Origin: Anaspis maculata
Taxonomy: Eukaryota; Arthropoda; Insecta; Coleoptera; Scraptiidae
NCBI GenBank assembly: GCA_949128115.1
Contig: OX421961.1
Location: 80,459,277 to 80,523,276 of the forward strand
Reading direction: 5' to 3'
Length of the DNA: 64,000 nt
The notes under the pieces were generated by a model, which ran no database searches, was not told the origin of the DNA, and saw only the letters and a list, made by a program, of their open reading frames with translations. Numbering within the stretch: position 1 is the stretch's first letter; the number at the start of each line of letters is the position of its first letter. The position numbers and the translations under genes are program-made. This document shows, one piece after another, positions 32,601-41,528 of this stretch.

Positions 32601-33259
32601 ATCCATTGTTATTTCCACTTAACACTTTAATATCACAGTTATGGCTTGTTGGCTTTTCAGCCTGGAATTGGGTCTCAACTTGTTGAGTACACTGTATCAA
32701 CTGCTCATCCAGAGAATCGTCCAACAGCAAGTCAAGCTCTTTATCTTCCACCACAACTTTGTTTTGACTCTGCAAAATCTCCTCTTCTTGATGTGGTGAA
32801 ACATGAAGAGTTTCATCAAATGATTCAGCCAGTTGCTCACGCAAAGCCCTCAGTTCTGACTCCAGTTTTTCGAGGGTCTGGCTGCTGGATGGGTGCCTCT
32901 TGATGGGAACTTTTGGAGACAATGGACGTGGCACACGTCTTTTTCGTTTATTTTCTTGAGGAGAATTCCAGTCCCACACCACATCCATTTCTTCACTGCC
33001 CTCTTGTGTTAGGGGGAAATACATGGGGCTTTCGTTGTCATGTTCAAATTGAATACCTTTCCTATGTGGAGGCGTGCTGGTACAGGCGGTGTCTACGAAA
33101 GGCTGGGACGGAGCCCAGGGCTCAGCTTGTTCACAGTCTAGAACAGGTGCCAAGTAACAAAAACAGGTGCCTGAAATTTGTATTCAACTACCCACCTATT
33201 TCCGACTCAGTTTTTCTACAAGAAAGTTTTCGGACTTTTGATCTTGGAGTCGTGTCCAT
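26619..33259 (-). CDS. ETAA1: ETAA1-like ATR activator with four RPA32-binding-type motifs
   Basis: Exons on the minus strand: 33259-33196, 33137-32457 and 27244-26619. Donor and acceptor phases match at both introns (58 bp and 5.2 kb), giving 456 aa. ETAA1 binds RPA-coated single-stranded DNA and activates ATR-ATRIP at stressed forks. WDWNSP (residues 76-81) followed by a K/R cluster resembles the W-D-x-N-S-P core of the ATR-activating domain. SQTLEKLESELRALREQL (about 108-123) is a predicted coiled coil, also present at this position in vertebrates. The acidic stretch LDLLLDDSLDEQLIQC (156-171) resembles the segment proposed to bind RPA70. The C-terminal exon carries KCSLEEIEKKRLQALVKR (360-377) and KCSSEEIEKKRLQAMARR (408-425), close to the human C-terminal RPA32 motif. 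Degenerate versions lie at 253-276 and 430-445. The protein is about half the human length. Assignment rests on motif order, not a search. Confidence 0.82.
27428..28040. mobile_element. Palindromic element in ETAA1 intron 2
   Basis: Left CCACGGGTTTTGAGAAAAAA, AGAGCCTTCGTGGAG and AAATTTCGCGTGACGTCACGC are mirrored on the right by GCGTGACCTCACGC, CTCTACGAAGGCTCCAG and TTTTTTCTCAAAACCCGTGG. A second, inner inverted pair centres near 27790 (GAATATTCGCA, TTGTATGTCAAA). It begins some 185 bp from the exon that carries the RPA32 motifs. Confidence 0.7.
28041..29466. other. ETAA1 intron 2, no exon or repeat identified
   Basis: No conserved coding segment is visible on either strand. There are scattered GC-rich patches such as TTGCGCGCGCATTC at about 28193-28206, but no structure that I could pair. 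Confidence 0.4.
29525..30215 (+). repeat. Minisatellite, about six monomers of 105-120 bp
   Basis: Each monomer contains CTTGAAAATAAGAATGTTCA, GAGACAAGAGTAAGTTCC, TCGTTCCACTAATAACAGA and TTTCAATATGGCGGCCAAG. Monomers vary by small deletions and a few substitutions. Two monomers in reverse orientation occur at 1253-1470. Confidence 0.85.
30216..30640 (+). repeat. Satellite, about three monomers of about 165 bp
   Basis: Monomers share TTGGCCACCCTTGGGGACAT, CAGCTATCCAT, AAGTTCCAAGGCTCTAGCTT, TTCCTCGAGGAGGAG, TTCTTAGAAGTCCAC and AATGATAACTATGTATG. The array runs directly into the microsatellite of the host element. Confidence 0.8.
30940..31255. mobile_element. TACAGGGTGG-type short element
   Basis: The ends TATACAGGGTGGCCCA and TGGGCCACCCTGTATA are inverse. 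The inner left sequence (ATTTTCGGGCATTC, CATTTTTTTGAAATAAGC, CGGACAGGTGAA) is related to the ends of the larger 56652-58546 palindrome. The copy is asymmetric in its middle. Confidence 0.7.
31256..31640 (-). repeat. Single arm of family F1
   Basis: AAATTCGACAGGAAGCAACA, GGCCGTTACTACCCGAGACG, GGGCTTTGACCAGGATTACC and TTTCCTGCTCGGGGATCGAC match 11030-11240. There is no opposite arm nearby, so this is a partial copy. Confidence 0.65.
31641..32231. other. ETAA1 intron 2, AT-rich, no gene
   Basis: The stretch contains near-periodic AAATACTT/TTATTTAAATA strings at about 31670-31860 and a short direct-repeat patch with TGATGAAATCTGTTT at 32080-32210. Nothing coding is recognised. Confidence 0.4.
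32232..32356. mobile_element. 125-bp hairpin MITE in ETAA1 intron 2
   Basis: CAAATGAATTCTTATTTTAG, GTAGGCTGTGGCCT is mirrored by AGGCCACAGCCTAC, CTAAAATAAGAATTCATTTG. The terminal TCGTGTGAT/ATAACACGA pairs with minor mismatches and the loop is about 27 bases. Confidence 0.8.
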
Positions 33260-33919
33260 TGTTTTTGTACTAATTAGAAGAATAATGGCAGATGTTTGAA
33301 CGAAAACCAACACCTGTACACAACAGCTGAGTACCTTGAACTTTGAGGTTAGGTTTAAAACTTCAAATAAACGTCACTGTCACTTGTCAAATGCCAAAAT
33401 CGTTTTTTGGCGCTGATTTGTTTTTAGATGGTTCATCCACGAGCGCGGTTATCTCTGGCGTTCCACTAATCTCTGACTAAAGGTAAAGATCTAAGGGTAA
33501 AGGACCTTATGGAAACAGATAACTTCCTGCAGGAAGTGCAAAAAAAATCGCTACTTTTGGCGCCGAAGCAAATCCGCAGAGTGCACAGCACAGTGGGACA
33601 AAATCTGATTTCGGCGATCAAATGTTTGAAACTTGAGAAATCGTCTAAGAATATTGAGGTCATGGGAGGCCACTAACAGCCCACATCAGAGGATTCATCC
33701 CACAACTCAAACATACCAAAGAGCAAAAGTCCATCGTGCAAAGTGCCACTAGGTCGTGCCCACTGACGTGTCGTGCCTCTCAAAGCGCAAATTTCTACAT
33801 CGAATTCTTACCACAAAGCAAACGCTCCAACTTGCAAACATGCCATCACAAAATGGTCCTCAAATTGCTCGCCAGCGGCACACAGCGCAAGCATCCCAGG
33901 ATGCATACATGCGAATGCG
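33260..33919. other. ETAA1 5' flank, no gene recognised
   Basis: The stretch upstream of the ETAA1 ATG holds no recognisable exon. Frames at 33466-33957 overlap on both strands and lack domain signatures. The promoter presumably lies here, but no core element can be assigned. Confidence 0.4.
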
Positions 33920-34090
33920 ACCCTACAAATACCCACCGTAAATCATCCCCACCATAATTGGATCCGATCCTACAAATCCCTACCGTACAAATTTCCATCA
34001 TACAAATACCCACCGTAAATATTTCCCACCATAATCGGATCCGACCCTACAAATTTCTACCGTACAAATTTCTTCCATACAAATTCCCAC
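33920..34090 (+). repeat. Minisatellite with TACAAAT(A/T)CC units
   Basis: Repeated strings TACAAATACCCACCGTAAAT, CCCACCATAAT, GGATCCGA and CCTACAAATTTCTACCGTAC alternate with a higher-order period of about 75 bp. The translation into short S/P/T/K-rich frames is a by-product. Confidence 0.7.
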
Positions 34091-34761
34091 TCCCAGCCTA
34101 GCTTAGATCAGTCAGCTTTGTATGGGCTTGGCTGAGAGTGGGAATTCGGAGAGGGAGGCATCGACGGAGAGCATGAGGGTGCGATGGTAAATGTGGGCGC
34201 CACGAATCTTCAATTTTTCTGTGTCACGAAATGGTAGTAGTCGTTTCGGACGAAGGTCACGTCCGGTCGAGCGGCGGCACTGAAGGGACAAAGCCGGATC
34301 AGCAAACACTCGACACAATGGCACATGACTAGATAATATAACTATAACTAACCTGTAAGAGCATAGAAGTGCAACCCACAGCGGTCTGCCTGTTCAGACA
34401 TGATTCTGTTCCACCAGCTGGACGAAAAGGAATCGAAGCGTCGCTTTCCGAATTATAGGCTCGTTCTTTTTTCGGGAAGTTCACTGCGGACGTGTTGAAG
34501 GGAACATCAATGGAGGTGCGGCAGCCATTTTTGCAATGGAAGTTTGCACTGTTTGCAGGCCGCACATGTGTGCCGTCCGCTCTGGCCATGAGTCACGACG
34601 TGAGGCCGCGCATGTGCGGCGTCCGCAGTTAACGTGTTAAGCAGCACAAAAAATTTGAATCGCAGTTTTTTCGGATCACAACTAGAGGTGGCAATACGAA
34701 ACACGAGAATTCCTTGCCTCGAGTGCTATATCCAGGGTTGGGTCATTACACGTAGAAAATT
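34091..34761. other. No gene; one short hairpin at about 34096-34142
   Basis: CCCACTCCCAGCC is mirrored by GGCTGAGAGTGGG with a short loop. Otherwise unique sequence with a GC-rich patch at 34540-34625 and no identifiable exon. Confidence 0.4.
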
Positions 34762-34985
34762 ATTTTTTTCACTACTAGCCGTAAAGTGCATCATTATTAA
34801 CCTGCTCCTGTATTAGAATCGCAATTTTCAAGTAGGTAGTAAAAAAAATACTATATAAACCACGGTCGAGAAAATTAGTATAGCTTCAGCGCCTTATATC
34901 CCTCAGCTGCGCTTCGGGATCTAAACTGGCGCTTCAGCTATAATAATACTTTCTCAACCTTGGTATATAATATACTATTTCTACA
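34762..34985 (+). repeat. Host repeat H, uninterrupted copy
   Basis: This copy runs CACTACTAGCCG ... TTTTCAAGTAG ... ACTATATAAACCACGGTCGA ... CTCAACCTTGGTATATAATA without a break. It therefore shows the pre-insertion state of the sites occupied by element C (TATATA at 34852-34857) and element B (TATATAATA at 34964-34972). Confidence 0.8.
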
Positions 34986-35164
34986 TTGCTGGAAATAACC
35001 ACGTAGAATATGTAGAGTATGTAGAATATGTATATTACGTAGAAAATTCTAGTTCACGTGCTATTAGCTTTCAATCAAGTACATTCAGTCAGTTGAAGAT
35101 TTGAAGATAGAGATACAGTTGAATCGTAAAGATGTAAGAAACTATAACATGGGCACCACACTCT

Positions 35165-35620
35165 CAAGACTGTATTCGCAGGGTTATAATATTTCTCCCC
35201 CAACAATGAAGATGAAGAGATTATAGAGATTTTGATGGCTTTTCATTAAATTTTTGTTCGCCCTATTTCCGTTTGGATTAACCCGCACATTTTCTTGAAA
35301 GCCGAATAATAGTCTTAAATCACTGGTAAAGTTTCTAAGACATTGCTGGAGCATTTTTGGCAAAAAAGAAAATTATAAACTACTTTATAATTTTAAGAGA
35401 CGTCGAAAATTAAATACATGGCCGTTTTTAATTAAAGTTGTCACCAAGAAAAAAAAAGTTTTTCATATAATTGAAGAAACACGCTATGTAGGTATTACAT
35501 TTTGTAACATACTCAGTACACCGCATAAAAAAATGAAGTTTTTTTTTCATTTTTGAGGGAGGAATATTGAAGATACTTTTACCCTGCTGCGAATGCAGCC
35601 TTGAAGCTCAAAGATGTTTC
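35165..35620. mobile_element. Inverted-repeat element, copy 2
   Basis: It matches the element at 24405-24850: CTGTATTCGCAGGGTTATAA, ATATTTCTCCC, GATTTTGATGG, CCGTTTGGATTAACCC at one end and ATTTTTGAGGGAGGAATATT, ACCCTGCTGCGAATGCAGCC at the other. Centre sequences have diverged. Confidence 0.65.
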
Positions 35621-36439
35621 ATCCGATAAGTATCGAGAATTCTTTTTTTGGTAATTACTTCTTATTGTACTCTGAGCATTTATTGTTTCATTCAATTTAA
35701 TTGTATATCTACTAATACACCTAATACCTACTAATACCTATATTCTCAAGTTAATTCTGAATAAAACCTCGACACCCAGATGGGTAAAAGACGTTACGAA
35801 TTACGATTATATACATATAATAGAGTATTATACTTTTGAAAAAATATTTTGTTCTCGATGGAATCGGAAACTATATTGAAAAAAAATCTGTTGTGGGGCG
35901 ACACAAAACTTTCCCGGCGGTATCCAGAGACGTCAGTAATGATTTTGATCGAAGTGTCCCTTCGGGAGGGGGCGATTCGATTTGGAAATTGATGAAAAAA
36001 TTCTATTTAGTCGAGCGTTTAGCGAGCATCCTGCATCCATTGTTGAGCGGACAGAAAAAATGACAGGTTAGGTCAGTTTTCCAAGGTGATGAAATGATCC
36101 AAAAGGTAGAACTAGGTAGCTAACTGTTGTGATATCTCAAAAATGCAATGCTGGTTCCTTATTGAAATTTTTGTTCCTACTTCAGATATGATGATGAAAT
36201 TACAAAAACTTGATTGAAAACTTTCACTGCATCTTTGTGTCAAATTTCAACTCTATATTTTCAATTTAGAGCTTGGGCAGACAAACCCAGACCCAATGTG
36301 CCACCTGAGGGCTTCCGATCAAAATCATCCACCCAAAGTCTAATCAGAACATTCCAGGCTGAACTTAGGCCTCCGTACCTGATTTCGATTTGATCGGATC
36401 AATAATTCGGTAATTATCGTGACAGAACCGCTTAATTTG
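35621..36439. other. No gene recognised
   Basis: AT-rich sequence with CTAATACCTACTAATACCTA at about 35710-35740 and no coherent exon or paired repeat. Confidence 0.4.
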
Positions 36440-37570
36440 TACGATCGCATGAGTGGTTTTATATTTTCAGGAGGAAAATTTCCGGGAAATTGGAGAGAAA
36501 TTATTGGAAAATGTTCAAGAACCAGTTATCTATTCTCTAAAAGAAACATTCCAAGAAATCTGTTCACGGAATAAAAAGTTGGAAAATTTGCAGTTTTTCC
36601 AGAGAGGAAAACTCGGCAACTGTTGATCCGATTTCGAAACTTTTTCCTCCAAAAATTAGCTCAATCTTTTCTCTAACTTTTATTCACAGCATGTCTGCAC
36701 CTAAAATTGATATTTCGTGGGGCTTACCGCATGTAGAAGTTTGCATTGCGTTTTTCTCAAATTCACGGAATGTGCAAATTTCATTTTGAAAAAATTACAG
36801 TCGGGAAACCGAAACCGTGTCAACTCTGAAAATAGACCTGCACGACGCTCAATACAATCTACTTTCGATATCAGTTGAAATTTCCAAAAAAAAGTCGATC
36901 CCCGAGCAGGAATAAATTTTTGAGTGGAGTCCTGCTACAAAAGCAAGTCGTGCTGGTCGAAACACCGGCGAGAGCCCCTCCTGAGTGGCAACGGCCAGGA
37001 GAAATTTCGAAAATTCATTACGCTCAACTGGAGAATGGTGGAAAACTGCAACTGCGGCCTCAATTTGACTCTTTTGTTGTGTTGCTTCCTGCCAAATCTG
37101 GTTCCAATCCATCGGATAGATTTTGAATAATCAATTGGTAAAGTTTTGAACTTTAACAATTTTTATTATTTGACAGATGACAGATAGGGCAATGTTTCCA
37201 ACTGTTCTGAATACAGTTTTTCAAGGGCTTTCAAATGACATATTGCAAGTTGAGTTCCGTGAGATATAGCTTCTGACATTTGATGATAGTGACAGTTGGG
37301 TTTGACAGATGACAGCCAAAAACTAATGGGCTCTTTTCAGGAAACAACCATGTTTGTATACCAAATATCAAGTCGATCCAGTCAACGTTACGGCAGTTAT
37401 CGTGGAAGATCACAGACAGACACACATACACACACACACACATACACACACACACACATACACACACAGACAGACATCATTCTGAAAATGGTCTTAATCG
37501 TCTTGGAGGACCTCAAAACGGATATATCCGGTGAAATCTCGAAACTTTTTTTCTGCACGATTACAATACT
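36440..37570 (+). repeat. Families F1 and G, uninterrupted paralogous copy
   Basis: 36440-37130 matches the right arm of F1 (about 12640-13331). 37135-37570 matches repeat G (13894-15302). The copy lacks the 13332-13893 and 14024-15022 insertions, so it serves as an internal empty site for both. It also shows that F1 and G are adjacent parts of one larger repeat. Confidence 0.75.
37414..37475 (+). repeat. (CA)n microsatellite
   Basis: A run of about 60 bp of ACACAC interrupted by single T substitutions. It is expanded here relative to the short ACACACAGAGACGCACACAC tract in the copy at about 15180-15200. Confidence 0.9.
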
Positions 37571-37815
37571 TTCCCTCCGTGTTCGTGGGTGGGCCGGGAA
37601 AGTAAAAGCTGACCCGTATTTTAAACGAAATTCCTATATTTTGCCTATTTCTGACGTCATTTACACAGGCAGTATAGGCGGTGACTCGCTGTGACGTCAG
37701 AACTAGTTGATGTTATTTATTTATTGCACCCAAACGATATGAGTTTTGACTAAATAAAAAAACACGGGTCAATTATTTTTCAATCTAGTTTCCATTTCAA
37801 TCGAAAATTTTTTTT

Positions 37816-39712
37816 AGTATCCCAATGAACATTTTTGGTTATATTAAGGTGATCATTACATTTTCTTCACTAGTTTATGAAACTATAGGTTATATTAGTT
37901 TGCGTTCGTTACTCCTACATAACTTTTACAAACCATCTATATATCCAAAGTGGAGAACCCTATAAAGGTTACCGTCACGTATCAGAAGTACCCGTTAGTT
38001 TTATAGTCATGGTTATAATTTTGTAATCAGCGTATCTTACAAACCACTTATAAAACCTCTTATATAACTCTGCATAAGTTATTTGTGATCACTATAGGTG
38101 ATGATATAGTTATTATCACTTACTAGTAGTGATTATAAACTTAGTTTATAGAAGTTGTTATCATGTTTATATAACTACGTGACTGAGCTACTTCACAAAA
38201 AAAACTATGCCTCTCTCTTGCTCGCAATATTTATTCATAATGTTGTCTTCCTTTTAATCCGGCATAAGATTTTTGCTAAGACAAGTCATGAATCCTGATT
38301 ATCACAAATCTTTTTATCTACTATTATGATGGTAATGACCAATTTCTTGCCAGTAGACTCGCGAATAACACCTGGGAAGTACAATATATCGAGTAATTTT
38401 CTGACCTACCTCGATAAAAATCACGCGCTCCAAATATAATTAGGTTTTGATACTTTTTCATAGAAAATAGTAAAAATTATCATTGACAAATTTGTTTTTT
38501 TTTGTTTTCCTTGAATGACATTCGATATTCAGACCTCTTTCCAAGAATAAATGAATTTTCTATGATTTCTTCAATCAAAATATGCATTTTTACGAAATGT
38601 TCCTAACAAGCTCCATTATTTGAACAAACAAATATGGCCGAAATTACAAGTCGTCAGCTATCACTCTTAAATAACAATTATATCACATGTATCGCAAATT
38701 TTAGACCTATTATACCCATAACAAACATTCAAGGAAGCATTGACACCAGTATATGCCTTCAGGTTATATAGGAGAAGTACAAATGACCGCAATATACCCG
38801 AAGATTATAAGTGGTAGCATCTAATCATAATAGTAACAGTTTGATGCCTTCAAGTTTTATAGCAGAAGTACAAATGACCGTGATATACCCGAAGGTTATA
38901 TAATGGTGACATCTAGTCGTAATGATTATAACTGATCTCTTCATGAAACCTGCAGTAGCAACTGGGTTTCTCCCGCGCCAACTGCATTATTTCCTGTGCG
39001 ACGCAAAATTTTGTGAAAATTCTGGCAATGTCGTTCAAAATTGTACTTGTGAGATGTTGATTGTGAGATGTCTCGTAAGAATGAGATTCAGGTTTTGTTT
39101 CGCTCTACAATGAAACGAACCCCTTCTTTCACTTTCTTCCAATTATTTTTTATTCGCGAATTCACTTTCTTAATCTCTCCCGATCTGTCATCCATTTTGT
39201 TTTGACTTCAAACGACCACATATCACTCGACATATTATAGAAAGACCCCACTGTAAAACTCAGTGTTTTGTAATTGAAGTTATAGGTACTTTTGGTTTTC
39301 TAACAGTATTAGTCGGCACTAATCCTTTACTTTTGTCACTAGGAAGATTTCAAATTGGTTACTTATATACCATTTATGAGAGTTGTTTTATTGAGGTTAC
39401 AGTAATTCTGGGAAGATTTATAATTGTGTGTTGTTACACCGCTATAAAACCAGATTACGCTCAGTTACATAAGGTGGTAAATGGAGACAACTATATATCC
39501 ACTTTTATAAACCTATTAGGAATTAAACTTGAAGTGATCATGAACATGGTAACAGATACGTTTATGTCACCATTTTAAAAAACTGTAAGGTATATAACAC
39601 TTCAGGGTTCTTGAAACTCTTAATATAACAACAAGTTGTTCAGAAAACTCTAATATACCTTTTATAAAACCAACATCCCTTTAGGTGACCCAAAATGTTC
39701 ATTGGGATAATA
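37816..39712. mobile_element. TIR element with ATCCCAATGAACATTTT ends (about 1.9 kb)
   Basis: TATCCCAATGAACATTTTTG at the left is mirrored by AAAATGTTCATTGGGATA at the right. The interior is AT-rich with many GGTTATATTA and ATAACTT-type near-repeats and a direct duplication at about 38757-38935 (GAAGTACAAATGACCG, ATATACCCGAAG). No transposase is recognisable, so this is a deletion derivative or MITE-like element. Confidence 0.6.
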
Positions 39713-39844
39713 CTCCATTCTGAATAAAGTTAATGTTAGAAAACACAAAAGACGCAAATAATTACGCCCCTTGGGACCAAAGCGGACCCATCGCATTTCC
39801 AATAAAACAAAGGTTCCGGACTACCTCAACACGAGACAATCATA

Positions 39845-39895
39845 CAGACACGTGTTTTGCACCTGTTGGGGGCTCATCAGTGTGGAGGCATCCAA
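39845..39895 (-). ncRNA. Degenerate hammerhead-ribozyme-like motif
   Basis: On the minus strand CACTGATGAG is followed by a stem-II-like GCCCCC-AACA-GGTGC and then AAAACACGTGTC. CTGATGA and the GTC triplet are kept. Stem II has a mismatch and the G of GAAA is replaced by A, so it is probably inactive. It is the inverted partner of the motif at 39985-40027. Confidence 0.45.
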
Positions 39896-39984
39896 TCCGA
39901 CCAGGACTATTAGAAGTCCCTCTATGTGTACTGTACATCACAAAGATTTCTCTGGCTGCCACAGCACTGGATGCCTACGCAGTA

Positions 39985-40027
39985 GGCACTGATGAGCTCC
40001 ACATAGGGGCGAAACATGTGTCTGTGG
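39985..40027 (+). ncRNA. Candidate minimal type I hammerhead ribozyme
   Basis: CTGATGA (39989-39995) is followed by stem II GCTCC-ACATA-GGGGC (five pairs, one G-U), GAAA (40011-40014), a two-pair stem III C-ATGT-G ending in the GTC cleavage triplet (40020-40022) and TGTGG. All core nucleotides of a hammerhead are present. A very short stem III is the form described for hammerheads of Penelope-like retroelements. Stem I as drawn has only about three pairs (GCA with TGT), so activity is uncertain. An upstream hairpin TGCCTA-CGCAG-TAGGCA abuts the core. Confidence 0.55.
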
Positions 40028-40853
40028 AGTTTTGGTCTGTTTGTCTGGTGTTGTAGTAGTCGGAGAGCTTTGTTTCATCAAATTAAATGTGTTTACCTGC
40101 ATAATAATTTTCTCCGTGTAGAATAATATGAATATGTAACAAAATTTGGAAATCTAGTGACATATTCTACAGTAGAATATATACGTAGATTACTCATTTT
40201 CGACGGCGTATATTCTACTGACCCGACCCTGGCTATATCTCTCCGGAGGCGCAGGATAATGGCGCGGACGAAAATTGCGATTCCAGTGGCGGAGCATGGG
40301 TGTGGTAAATTCCGAATGTAACCATTTTATTTCAAACTTAGATTTTCATTTAAAAATTGGATAATTTCTTTTCATTAATTTTTTTGGTCGGGTATAATAC
40401 ACCTCTGCCTGCTGCCACCGCTATATCAACTCGTGAACCCGCTGCGTGCGCCGGTTACATGGGGAAATTTTGCTTGAGGTTTGGACATAATAGGGTAGCC
40501 TGAAATTGACAGTTGACATATTGACAGAGTAGATAATACTTGTCTTCCTCTTTACGACTCGGGGTAACTCAGATCAGCGATACTCAGATGTCAAAGTGAT
40601 CTGTCAGGACTCGTTCCTTTTGAAACTCAAGTGTCCGATAGAGACTCCAAGTTCTCTTTATCAGTCTTCTCAAGTGCCAGCCGTATTGAACGATCACTAG
40701 GGACCTTGGGGTCAGTCACGTGCGTAAAAGGTCAAGTTTACTGCTATTTTTTCTTTTTGGTCGTGATCCGACCAGAGTTACTCGAATACTCAGGTCACCT
40801 TTGACTCTAAAAGGAAGGCAGCTAATTATTGTTAACAACGTTTTAGATGATAT
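40028..40853. other. No gene recognised
   Basis: The sequence downstream of the hammerhead motif (about 40028-40210) may be more of the same retroelement terminus. 40210-40853 contains no recognisable exon. The ACTCGGGTAAC/GAGTTACTCG-like pieces are too short to assign. Confidence 0.35.
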
Positions 40854-41358
40854 TGTTGCCAGCGGCGATTCTGGAGAACACGTGATCTTTCTAGACTCAT
40901 CCTATTAGGTCGCAGTGTACAATTGCGGAGCTCTGGACATTTCCAGAATATACGCGATGGTTTGACGATTGAAATACGTGGAGACTTGAACATGCGAGTA
41001 AGACACATCTGTCTATTTTGGCGGGGGTGCCGGCATTCCAGAACACATGGGAAGCACGCGAAAGGTGTGTGACTTTTCAAGAGTCACCTTGAAATCGTAT
41101 GCCGGGTCACTGTGGAATTCGCTCGAGGACCGATGAAACATTCGAGATAATTAGTCGGAACTATATAAAGCACCGTCCTCGGCCTAGACAGCAGTATTGA
41201 TTGCGAAGTGGTAGAAAGCGGATAGGGAGCGATTGGTAATCTGCGATATTCCCAAGTAAATAATTGTTGGTGTATTTACTGTAGTACGCAGGAATAAATG
41301 GTGTGTTTCAAAACGATCGTCTCAATTATAATCGAACCCGTACGCGAAATACGTAACG
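40854..41358 (+). mobile_element. Solo LTR, plus orientation, ATAT target duplication
   Basis: It begins TGTTGCCAGCGGCG and ends ATACGTAACG, flanked by ATAT at 40850-40853 and 41359-41362. Internal landmarks are a TATA box TATATAAA (41162-41169) and AATAAA (41293-41298), placed as U3-R-U5 would require. It aligns over its length with the reverse-oriented copy at 48713-49233. There is no internal region nearby, so it is a solo LTR. A 4-bp duplication fits Ty3/gypsy but does not exclude other LTR groups. Confidence 0.75.
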
Positions 41359-41528
41359 ATATTCACTATGCATTAATCTTCTTACAGTAAAATTCATGCA
41401 AGGACCCTATTTTGTGTCAGTGCAAAGTGGGTATTTTGTAAGTTCAAATATCTTATTGTCAAATGGGCGAATGGTTAGGTACAGCTGTATAAAGTAAAAC
41501 TACGATTATTATGCTAAGATATAAAAAT

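Noticed and set aside
33171..33195. ETAA1 intron 1 ending at the first AG (33171), giving a 25-bp intron
   Set aside because: Too short for a normal insect intron. The next AG at 33138 gives 58 bp and the same reading frame.
39939..40034. A type III hammerhead using the TGCCTACGCAGTAGGCA hairpin as stem I and CCACAG/CTGTGG as stem III
   Set aside because: The base before stem I would give a GGA instead of an N-U-H cleavage triplet. The type I reading with GTC keeps all core bases, so it is preferred.
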